Shown: positions 1-7,478 of the stretch, piece after piece
Position numbering within the stretch: the first letter of the stretch is position 1
Layout: every line of letters begins with the position of its first letter
From: Burkholderia cenocepacia
GTDB taxonomy: Bacteria; Pseudomonadota; Gammaproteobacteria; Burkholderiales; Burkholderiaceae
NCBI RefSeq assembly: GCF_014211915.1
Contig: NZ_CP060040.1
Coordinates: 1,736,001-1,800,000 of the forward strand
Direction of reading: 5' to 3'
DNA: 64,000 nt
Made by a program: the position numbers and the translations under genes
The notes under the pieces: generated by a model
Seen by the model: only the letters and a program-made list of their open reading frames with translations
What the model was told of the DNA's origin: nothing
Databases searched by the model: none

Positions 1-980
1 CCGTCGGCGCGCTATGGGCGATGACGGCGAGTCGCCCCGCGTGGCGGCTCGCGGCCGGCTGCGCGGGGCTCGCGACGCTCGCGTATGCGGTCGGCGCGGC
101 CGCAACGCATGTCGTCGCGCCCGACGACATGCTGGCCCGCGTGTCGCCCGACGCCGGCGTCTGGCTGCTGCTGTTCGCGTGGGCCGTGCTGATCGCCGAC
201 GCGCTCGCGCGCCTCGCGTTCGGCCCGTGGCGGCGCCTCGCCGCGCTCGCCGTCGCGATAGCAGCGGTTTCCGTGCCGCTCGCGAGCGGCTGGTGGGACG
301 GCCTCTCCGTGATGCGCGAATACGCGGTGCGTAGCGACGATTTCTGGCGCGAGGCGATCCGTCACGTGTCGCTCGCGGGCGGCTCGGTCGCCGCCGCGCT
401 CGTCGCCGGCGTGCCGCTCGGCATCGCCTGCGCGCGCATCGCGGCGGTGCGCACCGTCGCGATGCCCGTGCTCAATATCGTGCAGACGATCCCCAGCATC
501 GCGATGTACGGGCTGATGATGGCGCCGCTCGGCCTGCTCGCCGCGCACGTGCCGCTCGCGGCCGCGCTCGGCATTCGCGGGATCGGCGTCGCGCCGGCCG
601 TGCTCGCGCTGTTCCTGTATTCGCTGCTGCCGATCGCCTCGAGCGTCGTGGTCGGGCTCGAACAGGTGCCGCCGCACGTGACCGAAGCGGCCCGCGCGAT
701 GGGCATGACGCGCGTGCAGCGGCTGCTGCGCGTCGATCTCGTGCTCGCGCTGCCGGTGATCCTGAGCGGCGTGCGCATCGTGCTCGTGCAGAACATCGGC
801 CTGACCGCGGTGGCCGCGCTGATCGGCGGCGGCGGGTTCGGCACCTTCATCTTCCAGGGGATCGGGCAATCGGCCGCCGATCTCGTGCTGCTCGGCGCGA
901 TCCCGACGATCGCGCTCGCACTGGCGTCCGCGGTCGTGTTCGAAGCCGCGACGTCGCTCGCGAAAGGGCGTGCAGGATGA
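1..980 (+). CDS. yehY: Osmoprotectant ABC transporter permease (YehY/OpuBB type), 5' end outside window
   Basis: Inner-membrane permease of a glycine betaine/choline-class ABC importer. The protein is strongly hydrophobic. It carries the binding-protein-dependent permease segment LNIVQTIPSIAMYGLMMAPL and the cytoplasmic EAA-like loop (EAARAMGMTRVQRLLRVDL) that contacts the ATPase. The frame is open to the window edge, and the alignable core begins about 60 residues later than in E. coli YehY (385 aa). The true start therefore probably lies upstream, although ATG 21 is possible. The stop overlaps the ATPase start by 4 bp (ATGA). The order permease-ATPase-permease matches yehYXW; the binding protein (osmF/yehZ) would be expected just upstream, outside the window. 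Confidence 0.85.
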   Translation, partial: VGALWAMTASRPAWRLAAGCAGLATLAYAVGAAATHVVAPDDMLARVSPDAGVWLLLFAWAVLIADALARLAFGPWRRLAALAVAIAAVSVPLASGWWDGLSVMREYAVRSDDFWREAIRHVSLAGGSVAAALVAGVPLGIACARIAAVRTVAMPVLNIVQTIPSIAMYGLMMAPLGLLAAHVPLAAALGIRGIGVAPAVLALFLYSLLPIASSVVVGLEQVPPHVTEAARAMGMTRVQRLLRVDLVLALPVILSGVRIVLVQNIGLTAVAALIGGGGFGTFIFQGIGQSAADLVLLGAIPTIALALASAVVFEAATSLAKGRAG

Positions 981-1930
981 TCGAGATCGAACGGATCGGC
1001 AAACGCTTCGGCGACGCGCTCGCCGTCGACGACGTATCGCTGACGGTGCAGCGCGGCACGATCACCGCGCTCGTCGGCGCATCGGGCAGCGGCAAGTCGA
1101 CGCTCCTGCGCATGATCAACCGGCTGATCGCGCCCACCAGCGGCACGATCCGCATCGACGGCGTCGATACGGCAACCGTCGCGCCCGAGCAATTGCGGCG
1201 CGGCATCGGCTATGCGATCCAGGGGCATGGATTGTTTCCGCACTGGAGCGTCGCGCGCAACATCGCGACCGTGCCGCGCCTGCTCGGCTGGCCCGCCGAG
1301 CGCATCGACGCGCGCGTGAACGAACTGCTCGACCTGTTCCATCTCGCGCCGGCCGAGTTCGCGGGCAAGCTGCCGCACGAACTGTCGGGTGGCCAGCAGC
1401 AGCGTGTCGGCGTGGCGCGCGCACTCGCCGCCGAGCCCGCGATCCTGCTGATGGACGAACCGTTCGGCGCGCTCGATCCGATCATCCGCAACAAGGCGCA
1501 GGACGACCTGTTCGCGCTGCAGCGCCGCCTCGGCATCACGGTCGTGATCGTCACGCACGATATCGAGGAAGCGCTGAAGCTCGGCGACACGATCGCGGTG
1601 ATGGACGGCGGGCGACTGCTGCAGGTCGCGTCGCCGGCCGAGATTCTCGGCGGCCCGGCACCGGGTGTGGTCGAACAGCTCGTCGCGGGCGTCGACCGGC
1701 CGCTGCGCCTGCTCGCGCTGACACCGATCGACACCGTGGCCGAAGCCGGCCACGTCGATGGCGAACCGATCGCCGCGACGCGCACGCTGCGCGATGCGGT
1801 GTCCGAATTGTTGTGGCGCGGCGTCGATGCGCTGCCCGTGGACGATACGGCCAACGGCACGCCCAACGCACGCGGCCCCCGCCACATCACGCTCGACGCG
1901 ATCCGCGCACACGCGAGGAAGCCCGCATGA
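977..1930 (+). CDS. yehX: Osmoprotectant ABC transporter ATP-binding protein (YehX/OpuBA type)
   Basis: Cytoplasmic ATPase of 317 aa that powers the flanking permeases. Walker A is GASGSGKST at residues 34-42, the ABC signature LSGGQ is at 136-140, and Walker B ILLMDEP has its Asp-Glu at about 160-161, followed by the H-loop His in IVTHD. The length and the short C-terminal extension fit YehX/OpuBA. The extension may be a degenerate regulatory region; I do not see clear paired CBS repeats. It is coupled by ATGA overlaps to both neighbours, so it is the middle gene of one transcript. Confidence 0.9.
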   Translation: MIEIERIGKRFGDALAVDDVSLTVQRGTITALVGASGSGKSTLLRMINRLIAPTSGTIRIDGVDTATVAPEQLRRGIGYAIQGHGLFPHWSVARNIATVPRLLGWPAERIDARVNELLDLFHLAPAEFAGKLPHELSGGQQQRVGVARALAAEPAILLMDEPFGALDPIIRNKAQDDLFALQRRLGITVVIVTHDIEEALKLGDTIAVMDGGRLLQVASPAEILGGPAPGVVEQLVAGVDRPLRLLALTPIDTVAEAGHVDGEPIAATRTLRDAVSELLWRGVDALPVDDTANGTPNARGPRHITLDAIRAHARKPA

Positions 1931-2694
1931 CGACCCGCGGCAGCGTGCAGTTCAAGCAGTCGTCACTTTCCGCGTACGTCGCCCGCGCGGCCGCGCTCGC
2001 GCTGCTGCTCGTGCTGCTGTTGCGCCCCGCGTGGCTGCAGGGCCTGTTCGCGCCGTTCGCGGACAACGGCGCGCCGGTGATCTACGATCGCGCGAGCCTG
2101 CTCGATCTCACGCTCGCGCATCTCGGCACGGTCGCGCTGTCGAGCCTGATCGGCACGATCGTCGCGGTCGCGGCCGGCATCGCGGTCACGCGGCCGTTCG
2201 GCGCGGATTTCCTGCCGGTCGCGCGCAGCGTCGTCGATATCGGCCAGACCTTCCCGCCGGTCGCCGTGCTCGCGCTGGCCGTGCCGGCCGTCGGCTTCGG
2301 CTTGAAGCCGGTGCTGATCGCACTCGTGCTGTACGGGCTCCTGCCGATTTTCGAAAGCACGATCGCGGGGCTCGAGGACGTGCCGCGCGACGTCGTCGAC
2401 GCCGCGCGCGGGATGGGCATGAGCGGCTGGCAGCAACTGGTGTCCGTCGAGCTGCCGCTCGCGTTCCCGGTGATCGTCAACGGCATCCGCCTCGCGGTCG
2501 TGATCAATCTCGGCACCGCGACGATCGGCTCGACGGTGGCCGCGCGCGGGCTCGGCGACGTGATCATCGCGGGCCTGCAGACGTCGAACACCGCGTTCGT
2601 GCTGCAAGGCGGCGTGATCGTCGGCTTGCTCGCGGTGCTCGTCAGCGATGCGATCGGCGCGATTGCGCGGGCGGCGAGCGCGCGGCGCGCGTAG
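1927..2694 (+). CDS. yehW: Osmoprotectant ABC transporter permease (YehW/OpuBD type)
   Basis: Second inner-membrane permease of the importer, 255 aa from the ATG that overlaps the ATPase stop (ATGA). It has about five to six hydrophobic segments. The permease motif VDIGQTFPPVAVLALAVP is followed by the EAA-like loop DAARGMGMSGWQQLVSVELP. The same frame is open far upstream to about position 970, but that extension is a GC-rich shadow of the ATPase gene. With its partners it probably imports betaine-like osmolytes; substrate specificity cannot be read from the permeases. Confidence 0.88.
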   Translation: MTTRGSVQFKQSSLSAYVARAAALALLLVLLLRPAWLQGLFAPFADNGAPVIYDRASLLDLTLAHLGTVALSSLIGTIVAVAAGIAVTRPFGADFLPVARSVVDIGQTFPPVAVLALAVPAVGFGLKPVLIALVLYGLLPIFESTIAGLEDVPRDVVDAARGMGMSGWQQLVSVELPLAFPVIVNGIRLAVVINLGTATIGSTVAARGLGDVIIAGLQTSNTAFVLQGGVIVGLLAVLVSDAIGAIARAASARRA

Positions 2695-2726
2695 AAGCCG
2701 TCACGGAATTTTTCGAAGGAGCAACC

Positions 2727-3122
2727 ATGGCTGTGCTCGACACCGGCCCGTTTTTTCATGGCACGAAAGCGGATTTGCGGATCGGCGACTTGCTGACGGC
2801 AGGCTTCCGATCGAATTATCGGCATGACGTCGTGATGAATCACATTTATTTCACGGCCCTGCCCAAAGGCGCCGGCCTGGCTGCGGAAATGGCCAAAGGC
2901 GACGGCCGGCCGCGGGTCTACATCGTCGAGCCCACCGGCGAATTCGAAAACGACCCGAACGTCACGGACAAGAAATTCCCCGGCAATCCGACGCGATCGT
3001 ATCGAAGCACATCGCCTTTGAAGATCGTTGGCGAACTCGATAGCTGGGAACCCTACGATCCGGAGTTCATCGAGCAGCTCAGAATCCGCATCGAAACCGG
3101 TATCGGCGAGATCATCAACTAG
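2727..3122 (+). CDS. arr: Rifamycin NAD+ ADP-ribosyltransferase (Arr family)
   Basis: Protein of 131 aa, close to the usual Arr length of about 140. Arr enzymes transfer ADP-ribose from NAD+ to the C23 hydroxyl of rifamycins and inactivate them. Diagnostic features are FFHGTKADL (His11), NHIYFTAL (Tyr41), VYIVEPTG, and DPNVTDKKFPGNPTRSYRS, with Asp76 likely the catalytic acid by comparison with mycobacterial Arr. AAGGAG lies six bases before ATG 2727. It starts 32 bp after the transporter operon and may be read through from it. No mobile element adjoins it, so it looks like a resident chromosomal gene. Confidence 0.93.
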   Translation: MAVLDTGPFFHGTKADLRIGDLLTAGFRSNYRHDVVMNHIYFTALPKGAGLAAEMAKGDGRPRVYIVEPTGEFENDPNVTDKKFPGNPTRSYRSTSPLKIVGELDSWEPYDPEFIEQLRIRIETGIGEIIN

Positions 3123-3279
3123 CGTTCATCCGGACTCCGATGCGTGTCCGCGCAACGATCGGCGCGTCGATCATCGCGAATGTGACAAGCCTACACGTCG
3201 CTTTCATTCGAACCCGCCCTCGACCACCCGCCGCGATTGGTCGATATACTATGCGCCTCCCATTTCCCTGCACTCCACC

Positions 3280-3966
3280 ATGCGACGACGGTTCTTCTGG
3301 CTGATCGTGCTTTCGCTCGGCATTGCGCAGCACGCCGCGGCGCAGCAGGCGCCCGCCTTGCCTGCCTCTGCGCCCGAAGCAGCCGCATCCGCGCCAGGCG
3401 ACGCATCCGCACCGCTCGCCAACGATCAGCCCAACGAAGCAAACCGCCGCATCACGTCCTACCTGACGAAGAAATTCGGCGTCGCGAAGGAACGCGCCGC
3501 GAAGCTCGCCGATATCGTGAGCGTCACTGCGACGAAATATTCGCTGCCGCCGGCACTCGTTTACGCGATTATTTCGATCGAATCGCGCTTCCAGGAAAAG
3601 GCGCGCGGCCAGCATGGCGCGACCGGGTTGATGCAGGTCGTGCCGTCCGCGCACCGCGGCATGCTGCGCAACGTGAAGGATCTGACGGAGCCGAATGCGA
3701 ACGTCGAAGTCGGCTCGCGCATTCTGTCGGGCTACGTGAAGGCGGCCGGCGGCAACGTGCAGGCCGGGTTGAAGAGCTACAGCGGCGGATCGAGTGCGTA
3801 TGCGGCGAAAGTGATGCAGCGGGTCGATTCGTTCCGGTTCGTACTCGAACCCGAGGACGATGCGAAAAGCGCGAATACCGCGAACGACGCGAACAACGCG
3901 AAGGCGCACATGGTGCCGGTCAGCGATCCGTCACCGGCGCCCACCGCGAACCGCAACGCGAAGTAA
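3280..3966 (+). CDS. Periplasmic lytic transglycosylase, SLT domain
   Basis: Protein of 228 aa. An N-terminal signal peptide (RRRFFWLIVLSLGIAQHAAA) is followed by a Pro/Ala-rich linker and an SLT-type goose-lysozyme-like domain. Family motifs are visible: the catalytic Glu in AIISIESRFQ, GATGLMQVVPSA, the NVEVGSRILSGYV segment and LKSYSGGSSAYAAKVM near the end. Such enzymes cleave peptidoglycan between MurNAc and GlcNAc with 1,6-anhydro product formation. ATG 3280 is chosen because it gives a canonical signal peptide; upstream in-frame starts fall in arr or in non-coding sequence. The last 30 residues are low-complexity (Asn/Ala/Lys). Confidence 0.88.
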   Translation: MRRRFFWLIVLSLGIAQHAAAQQAPALPASAPEAAASAPGDASAPLANDQPNEANRRITSYLTKKFGVAKERAAKLADIVSVTATKYSLPPALVYAIISIESRFQEKARGQHGATGLMQVVPSAHRGMLRNVKDLTEPNANVEVGSRILSGYVKAAGGNVQAGLKSYSGGSSAYAAKVMQRVDSFRFVLEPEDDAKSANTANDANNAKAHMVPVSDPSPAPTANRNAK

Positions 3967-3969
3967 GCA

Positions 3970-4381
3970 ATGGGCTCCCGCGTTCGCGCGGCTCCGGCCC
4001 GACGCTGTGCGGCCCGGCTGCTTGCCATGGCTGCGCTGTCGGCCAGCCCTGTATCGGCTTTCGCTGTCGTCGACTGCGAACGGGCCGACGATGGAAGCCG
4101 TGCGGCGCTGCGTGCTCGATCAGCAGCTGCAGCAAGTCGACAGCGCGTACCGGTCGCTTGCTCGCAAGCTGCGCCAACGCAACCCCGACGCTGCCGCCCA
4201 ACTCGCGAAATCGCAGACGGGTTGGGCCGGTTTTGCCGGCGATACTTGTGACTACGTGAAGACCACCAATCCGCAGCAGATGATTCCGAGTGACGCCTGG
4301 CTCAACTGTTGGGTGGATTTCAGTCGGGCACGCGGGCGCATCCTGAAGAAGTGGGAAGCCCAGTTGACGCAGCCGAACTGA
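3970..4381 (+). pseudogene. LprI/DUF1311-like secreted protein, apparently frameshifted
   Basis: Two frames together make one plausible protein. From ATG 3970 the first frame gives a signal peptide (RRCAARLLAMAALSASPVSA) ending in VVDC. After about base 4078 the coding signal moves to the next frame: NGPTMEAVRRCVLDQQLQQ, then LAKSQTGWAGFAGDTCDYV, then LNCWVDFSRARGRILKKWE. The cysteines and the Q-x-x-W-x-x-F pattern are those of the lysozyme-inhibitor LprI (DUF1311) family. Skipping one base (G4078) joins the two. It lies 3 bp behind the transglycosylase, which suits a peptidoglycan-enzyme modulator. A start at the internal ATG 4091 would lack any export signal. It may be a true pseudogene or a base-call error. 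Confidence 0.6.
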
Positions 4382-4466
4382 ACTGCCGCCCATCCCATAT
4401 CACCCGTCATTCCTGCACGCAACGCGGGCGCAGACGTGGCGTGCCGATGGTCGGTGAAGCACACGC

Positions 4467-5822
4467 TCAGAGCAGCGTAACGTCGACCTTGGGCACCATG
4501 GGCGCAATACGCGTGATGCGTTCCGCCTGCACTCGCACGTACTCGGCGATACGATGCACCCACGCACGCTCGTCGCCCATATAGACGCCCGACTCCGTCA
4601 ACCCGGGAACCAGTTCCGCAGCCAGCGTCGCCATCCGCGTCATTTCACGCGCAACGAGCGCCGGCCGGATCTGCACGCGATGCGCGAAGTCCGCGAGCGC
4701 GAAAGCGGTCAGTTCCTCGGTCCGGAATACATCTCCGTACGCCATCGCCATGTCCTGCACGTAAGCGTCGCCGTACACGTTCACGCATACCAGATCGTAA
4801 AACGGCGCCGGCTCGAGCCCGGTGCTGCTGACAAAAAACGAAATGTTCTTGCCATGCGCGTCGCTGTTGCCGATCAGCAGTTGCAGCAACGCCCAGCGCA
4901 GCATGACTGTGCGCGCGACGGCCGGTGTCTCCAGAGACGATGTCAGCGAAAACAGCTTCTCGAAGCTCACGCCTTCGCGAATATTGCGCACGTCCGCGTT
5001 GTTGCCGAGATTGCGTTCGTATTTGAGCGTCGCCGGCAAGTCGAGGGCCTGGCATCCATCGATGACATGAAGCCGTCGCACAGCGCTCACGCGCTGCGGG
5101 TCGTCCGGGTCGGTCGTCACGAGCCGGTCGAATCGCTCGATCAGCAGAATCGGCTCGGGGATGCGTCGAATCTCGACATGCGCGACCGGCAAACCCATGC
5201 GGGCTGCCAACGTCATGCAGAAATGCTCGTTGGCGACCATGAATGGCGCGTTCGGGCTGCGCGACTCGGGCTTCAGAATATGCGAGCTGCTCAGTGCCCC
5301 GTCCACAAGCGCGATATGCTCGCCTTCGACGAGCACCTGCAGCTTGTCCTGATGGCCGGCGATCGACAGGCGCACCCGATCGTCCCAGACGGGAAACGGG
5401 ATCGCATCGCGCTTGCGAATACGGTCGGCCAGTTCCTCCGCGGAGATCGGTCGGCGCACGGGTTCGAGAGGTTCGGATGCCCGCCCGGCCTCATCGTCGT
5501 CCGGAATGAAGCTCAACGCACCAACGGGCTCCTTGCCGAGCATCCGGATCAGGCCGAATACGTTGTCCTTCGATATCTGATACATCGATGCGGCCACGTC
5601 GAGTGCGCGGCCCTCGGGAAGCAGATTGCCCACGAAGCGCTGGATCGCGCCCGCCGGCGGCTTGCCGCCATCGAGCGGAATGCACGGCGACAACGCAAAC
5701 GCGTCTGCCCGCGCGAGCCACGCCGGATCGTAGGAAAAACCGTAGTCGTCGCGGCGGGCATCATAGGTCAGTTGTCCGACCGGCAAGCCGTCAGCCGAAA
5801 TCCGCAGGCGATGGATCATCAC
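4467..5822 (-). CDS. hipA: HipA-type serine/threonine kinase toxin
   Basis: Protein of 451 aa, close to E. coli HipA (440). HipA kinases phosphorylate glutamyl-tRNA synthetase or other targets and induce persistence. The N-terminal HipA_N domain (FVGNLLPEGRALD) is present. The phosphorylatable P-loop is SIAGHQDK at 153-160 and the ATP-binding Lys is in HILKP (Lys184). The catalytic GNSDAHGKN has Asp321 and Asn326, and the DFG-like FYDL has Asp343. All key residues are intact, so it should be active. Its start overlaps the hipB stop by 4 bp (ATGA), so expression is coupled to the antitoxin. Confidence 0.92.
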   Translation of the reverse strand: MMIHRLRISADGLPVGQLTYDARRDDYGFSYDPAWLARADAFALSPCIPLDGGKPPAGAIQRFVGNLLPEGRALDVAASMYQISKDNVFGLIRMLGKEPVGALSFIPDDDEAGRASEPLEPVRRPISAEELADRIRKRDAIPFPVWDDRVRLSIAGHQDKLQVLVEGEHIALVDGALSSSHILKPESRSPNAPFMVANEHFCMTLAARMGLPVAHVEIRRIPEPILLIERFDRLVTTDPDDPQRVSAVRRLHVIDGCQALDLPATLKYERNLGNNADVRNIREGVSFEKLFSLTSSLETPAVARTVMLRWALLQLLIGNSDAHGKNISFFVSSTGLEPAPFYDLVCVNVYGDAYVQDMAMAYGDVFRTEELTAFALADFAHRVQIRPALVAREMTRMATLAAELVPGLTESGVYMGDERAWVHRIAEYVRVQAERITRIAPMVPKVDVTLL

Positions 5823-6154
5823 GCGCCCTCGGACGAACGGGACGTGCTAGGCGAAACGGCACGTATCGTCGCGTGATCGCGCACTGCCTTGCGCGCCACC
5901 TGAACGTCGCGTTTCGGCACGACGAGCAAATTCAGGCCAAAGCCGTCCAGCACCTTGAACAACTTGTCGAGACTCACCGCGCGCCCGTTTTCGAGGCGTG
6001 ACAGTACGTCCTTGGAGACGCCGAGCATGTCGGCTGCATCGTCGATCCGCATCTGGTTCTGCGCGCGCCGGTTGCGCACGAGCGCCCCCAAGGTGGCGAG
6101 ATCCGGTGCGAGCGGGTCAGGTATCGCGACGGGTTGCGGTAAGGTGCGGGCCAT
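5819..6154 (-). CDS. hipB: HipB-type antitoxin, XRE/Cro helix-turn-helix
   Basis: DNA-binding antitoxin of 111 aa. The HTH spans about residues 24-75 (LGALVRNRRAQNQMRIDD, ADMLGVSKDVLSRLENGRAV, LDKLFKVLDGFGLNLLVV), the pattern of HipB, where the helix is followed by a short beta strand used for dimerisation. The Ser-rich tail (AVSPSTSRSSEGA) resembles the disordered C-terminus that sets HipB stability. First gene of the hipBA operon, 4-bp overlap with hipA. The start codon lies 2 bp from the first of four inverted-repeat operators, so autorepression is expected. Confidence 0.9.
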   Translation of the reverse strand: MARTLPQPVAIPDPLAPDLATLGALVRNRRAQNQMRIDDAADMLGVSKDVLSRLENGRAVSLDKLFKVLDGFGLNLLVVPKRDVQVARKAVRDHATIRAVSPSTSRSSEGA

Positions 6155-6156
6155 AA

Positions 6157-6320
6157 TTCCGAAATTTCAGGAACAAAGCGCCATCGAAGGGCGATCGACA
6201 GCATAGTTACGAGAATATCGGAATTATAGTGATTCGTCGGCCGGATCGCCAATTATTCCGATATTTCAGGAACAAAAATACAAAGTCCGGCGACGACTCA
6301 TTATTCTCATATTTCAGGAA
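6157..6320 (-). promoter_or_regulatory. hipBA promoter with four evenly spaced operators
   Basis: Four related inverted repeats of the form TTCC-N9-GGAA precede hipB: 6157-6173 (TTCCGAAATTTCAGGAA), 6207-6223 (TTACGAGAATATCGGAA, which reads best on the opposite strand), 6256-6272 (TTCCGATATTTCAGGAA) and 6304-6320 (TTCTCATATTTCAGGAA). Start-to-start spacings are 50, 49 and 48 bp. E. coli HipB also binds several spaced inverted repeats in its promoter, so these are read as HipB operators. The stretch is clearly AT-richer than its surroundings, as expected of a promoter. Confidence 0.8.
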
Positions 6321-6332
6321 CTATAAACGAGT

Positions 6333-6356
6333 GCGGCGGCGCATTCGCGCCGCCGC
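6333..6356 (-). terminator. GC hairpin downstream of folB
   Basis: Perfect 10-bp inverted repeat (GCGGCGGCGC and complement) with an ATTC loop, 53 bp past the folB stop. There is no T run, so it may be a Rho-assisted end or an mRNA-stabilising hairpin. It also insulates the hip promoter from the sox-folB transcript. Confidence 0.5.
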
Positions 6357-6408
6357 CCCATGGAATCGCCGGATCACCTCCCTCGTGCCTTGATCCGGCC
6401 CCCTCCGA

Positions 6409-6849
6409 TCAAAGCTGCCCCGCCGCCCCCGTCCACCGCAGGTAATCCCCGCGCGTCCAGTCGAGCGACACGCCGACGCGCTTCGTCCCCGGCCGGATCT
6501 TCGGCTTGTACATCGACAGCGTCAGCGATTCCAGCGCCGGCCATTCGCGGAACGACAGCACCGCGAGATCCGCGACGAGCGTCTCCAGCAGCCGCGTATG
6601 CGGCTTGTGCGACAGGAACGACGCCACGCGCGCGCAATAGCCGTCGTAGTCGATCCACTCGCCCTGCTCGCTCGGCTCGCACCGATACCCGAGCCGCGCG
6701 TCGATCACGACCGGCTGCGGCGCTTCATGCTCGTGCGCATGAATGCCGATCCGCGCGGGCACCTTCAGTTCGTCGACGAACACGCTCCAGCCGCGCCCGC
6801 GCAGGCGCGGCGCGTCGATCGCCACGAACGGTTCGTCGAACGGCTTCAT
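6409..6849 (-). CDS. folB: Dihydroneopterin aldolase family protein (FolB)
   Basis: Protein of 146 aa; family length is about 120. FolB cleaves 7,8-dihydroneopterin to 6-hydroxymethyl-7,8-dihydropterin and glycolaldehyde in folate synthesis. Visible: VDELKVPARIGIHAHEHEAPQPVVIDARLGY (family core, here read in pieces), WIDYDGYCARVASFLSHKPHTRLLETLVADLA, and Glu/Lys positions near LSMYKPKI. It overlaps soxG by 4 bp (ATGA) and ends the sarcosine oxidase operon. Sarcosine oxidase uses tetrahydrofolate as one-carbon acceptor, so a dedicated folB copy here probably supports the cofactor demand of the pathway (inference). Confidence 0.88.
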   Translation of the reverse strand: MKPFDEPFVAIDAPRLRGRGWSVFVDELKVPARIGIHAHEHEAPQPVVIDARLGYRCEPSEQGEWIDYDGYCARVASFLSHKPHTRLLETLVADLAVLSFREWPALESLTLSMYKPKIRPGTKRVGVSLDWTRGDYLRWTGAAGQL

Positions 6850-7478
6850 GAGACGAGCGGCGCCGCGGCGTCGAGCATGATGCGCACGAAATAATCGGCG
6901 AAGCTGCGACGCAGGACGATCTCGAACGTGTCGTCGCCGGTCGGGATCAGCGTGATCGGCGACTTGAAGTAGTGCGACTGCGCGCACTGGCCCGGCTTGA
7001 ACACGCGCGGATGCAGATCGAGCGGGCAGCCGCGCGCGATCACGTCGCGCACGCGTTCGCCGCTGATCTCGACCACCGTGTAGCCGCTGCCGACGTCGAC
7101 GGCCGCCGCATACGAGCCCTGCACGGCCTCGGCCAGCTTCGCCTCGAGCACGCCGGCCTGGACCGGCCCGTTCGACCGCACGAGCCATTCGTCGGGGCCG
7201 AGCCACAGCACGTCGTATTCGGCACCACGCGCCACCGTGTTCGGCGCCGCGGGCGGCAGGCAGCCGACCACGCGCTCGAACGCGGCGACGAAGGCCGGAT
7301 CGCTCAACTCGCCGCGCACGTTGACGAGATCGAGGAACGGCCGCTCGCGCAGCGTGAACTTCTTCGACGCGCGCGCCTGGTGCGCCTTCAGCACGTCGGC
7401 CGCGCCGACGAACGGCGATTCAAGCGTCACGCCGCCCGCACCCGCCACCTGCGTCTGGTTTCTCGTTTCATTCCACAT
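6846..7478 (-). CDS. soxG: Sarcosine oxidase gamma subunit
   Basis: Protein of 210 aa, matching the SoxG family, which is distantly related to GcvT and helps bind the folate side of heterotetrameric sarcosine oxidase. Recognisable stretches are LGPDEWLVR, VDVGSGYTVVEISGE, VIARGCPLDLHPRVF, CAQSHYFKSPITLI and the C-terminal RSFADYFVRIMLDAA. Its start overlaps the soxA end by 11 bp and its stop overlaps folB, so the genes are translationally coupled. Confidence 0.92.
   Translation of the reverse strand: MWNETRNQTQVAGAGGVTLESPFVGAADVLKAHQARASKKFTLRERPFLDLVNVRGELSDPAFVAAFERVVGCLPPAAPNTVARGAEYDVLWLGPDEWLVRSNGPVQAGVLEAKLAEAVQGSYAAAVDVGSGYTVVEISGERVRDVIARGCPLDLHPRVFKPGQCAQSHYFKSPITLIPTGDDTFEIVLRRSFADYFVRIMLDAAAPLVS

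Noticed and set aside
970..1926. Upstream extension of the YehW-type permease frame across the ATPase gene
   Set aside because: Arg-rich composition without homology; the permease starts at ATG 1927, coupled to the ATPase stop.
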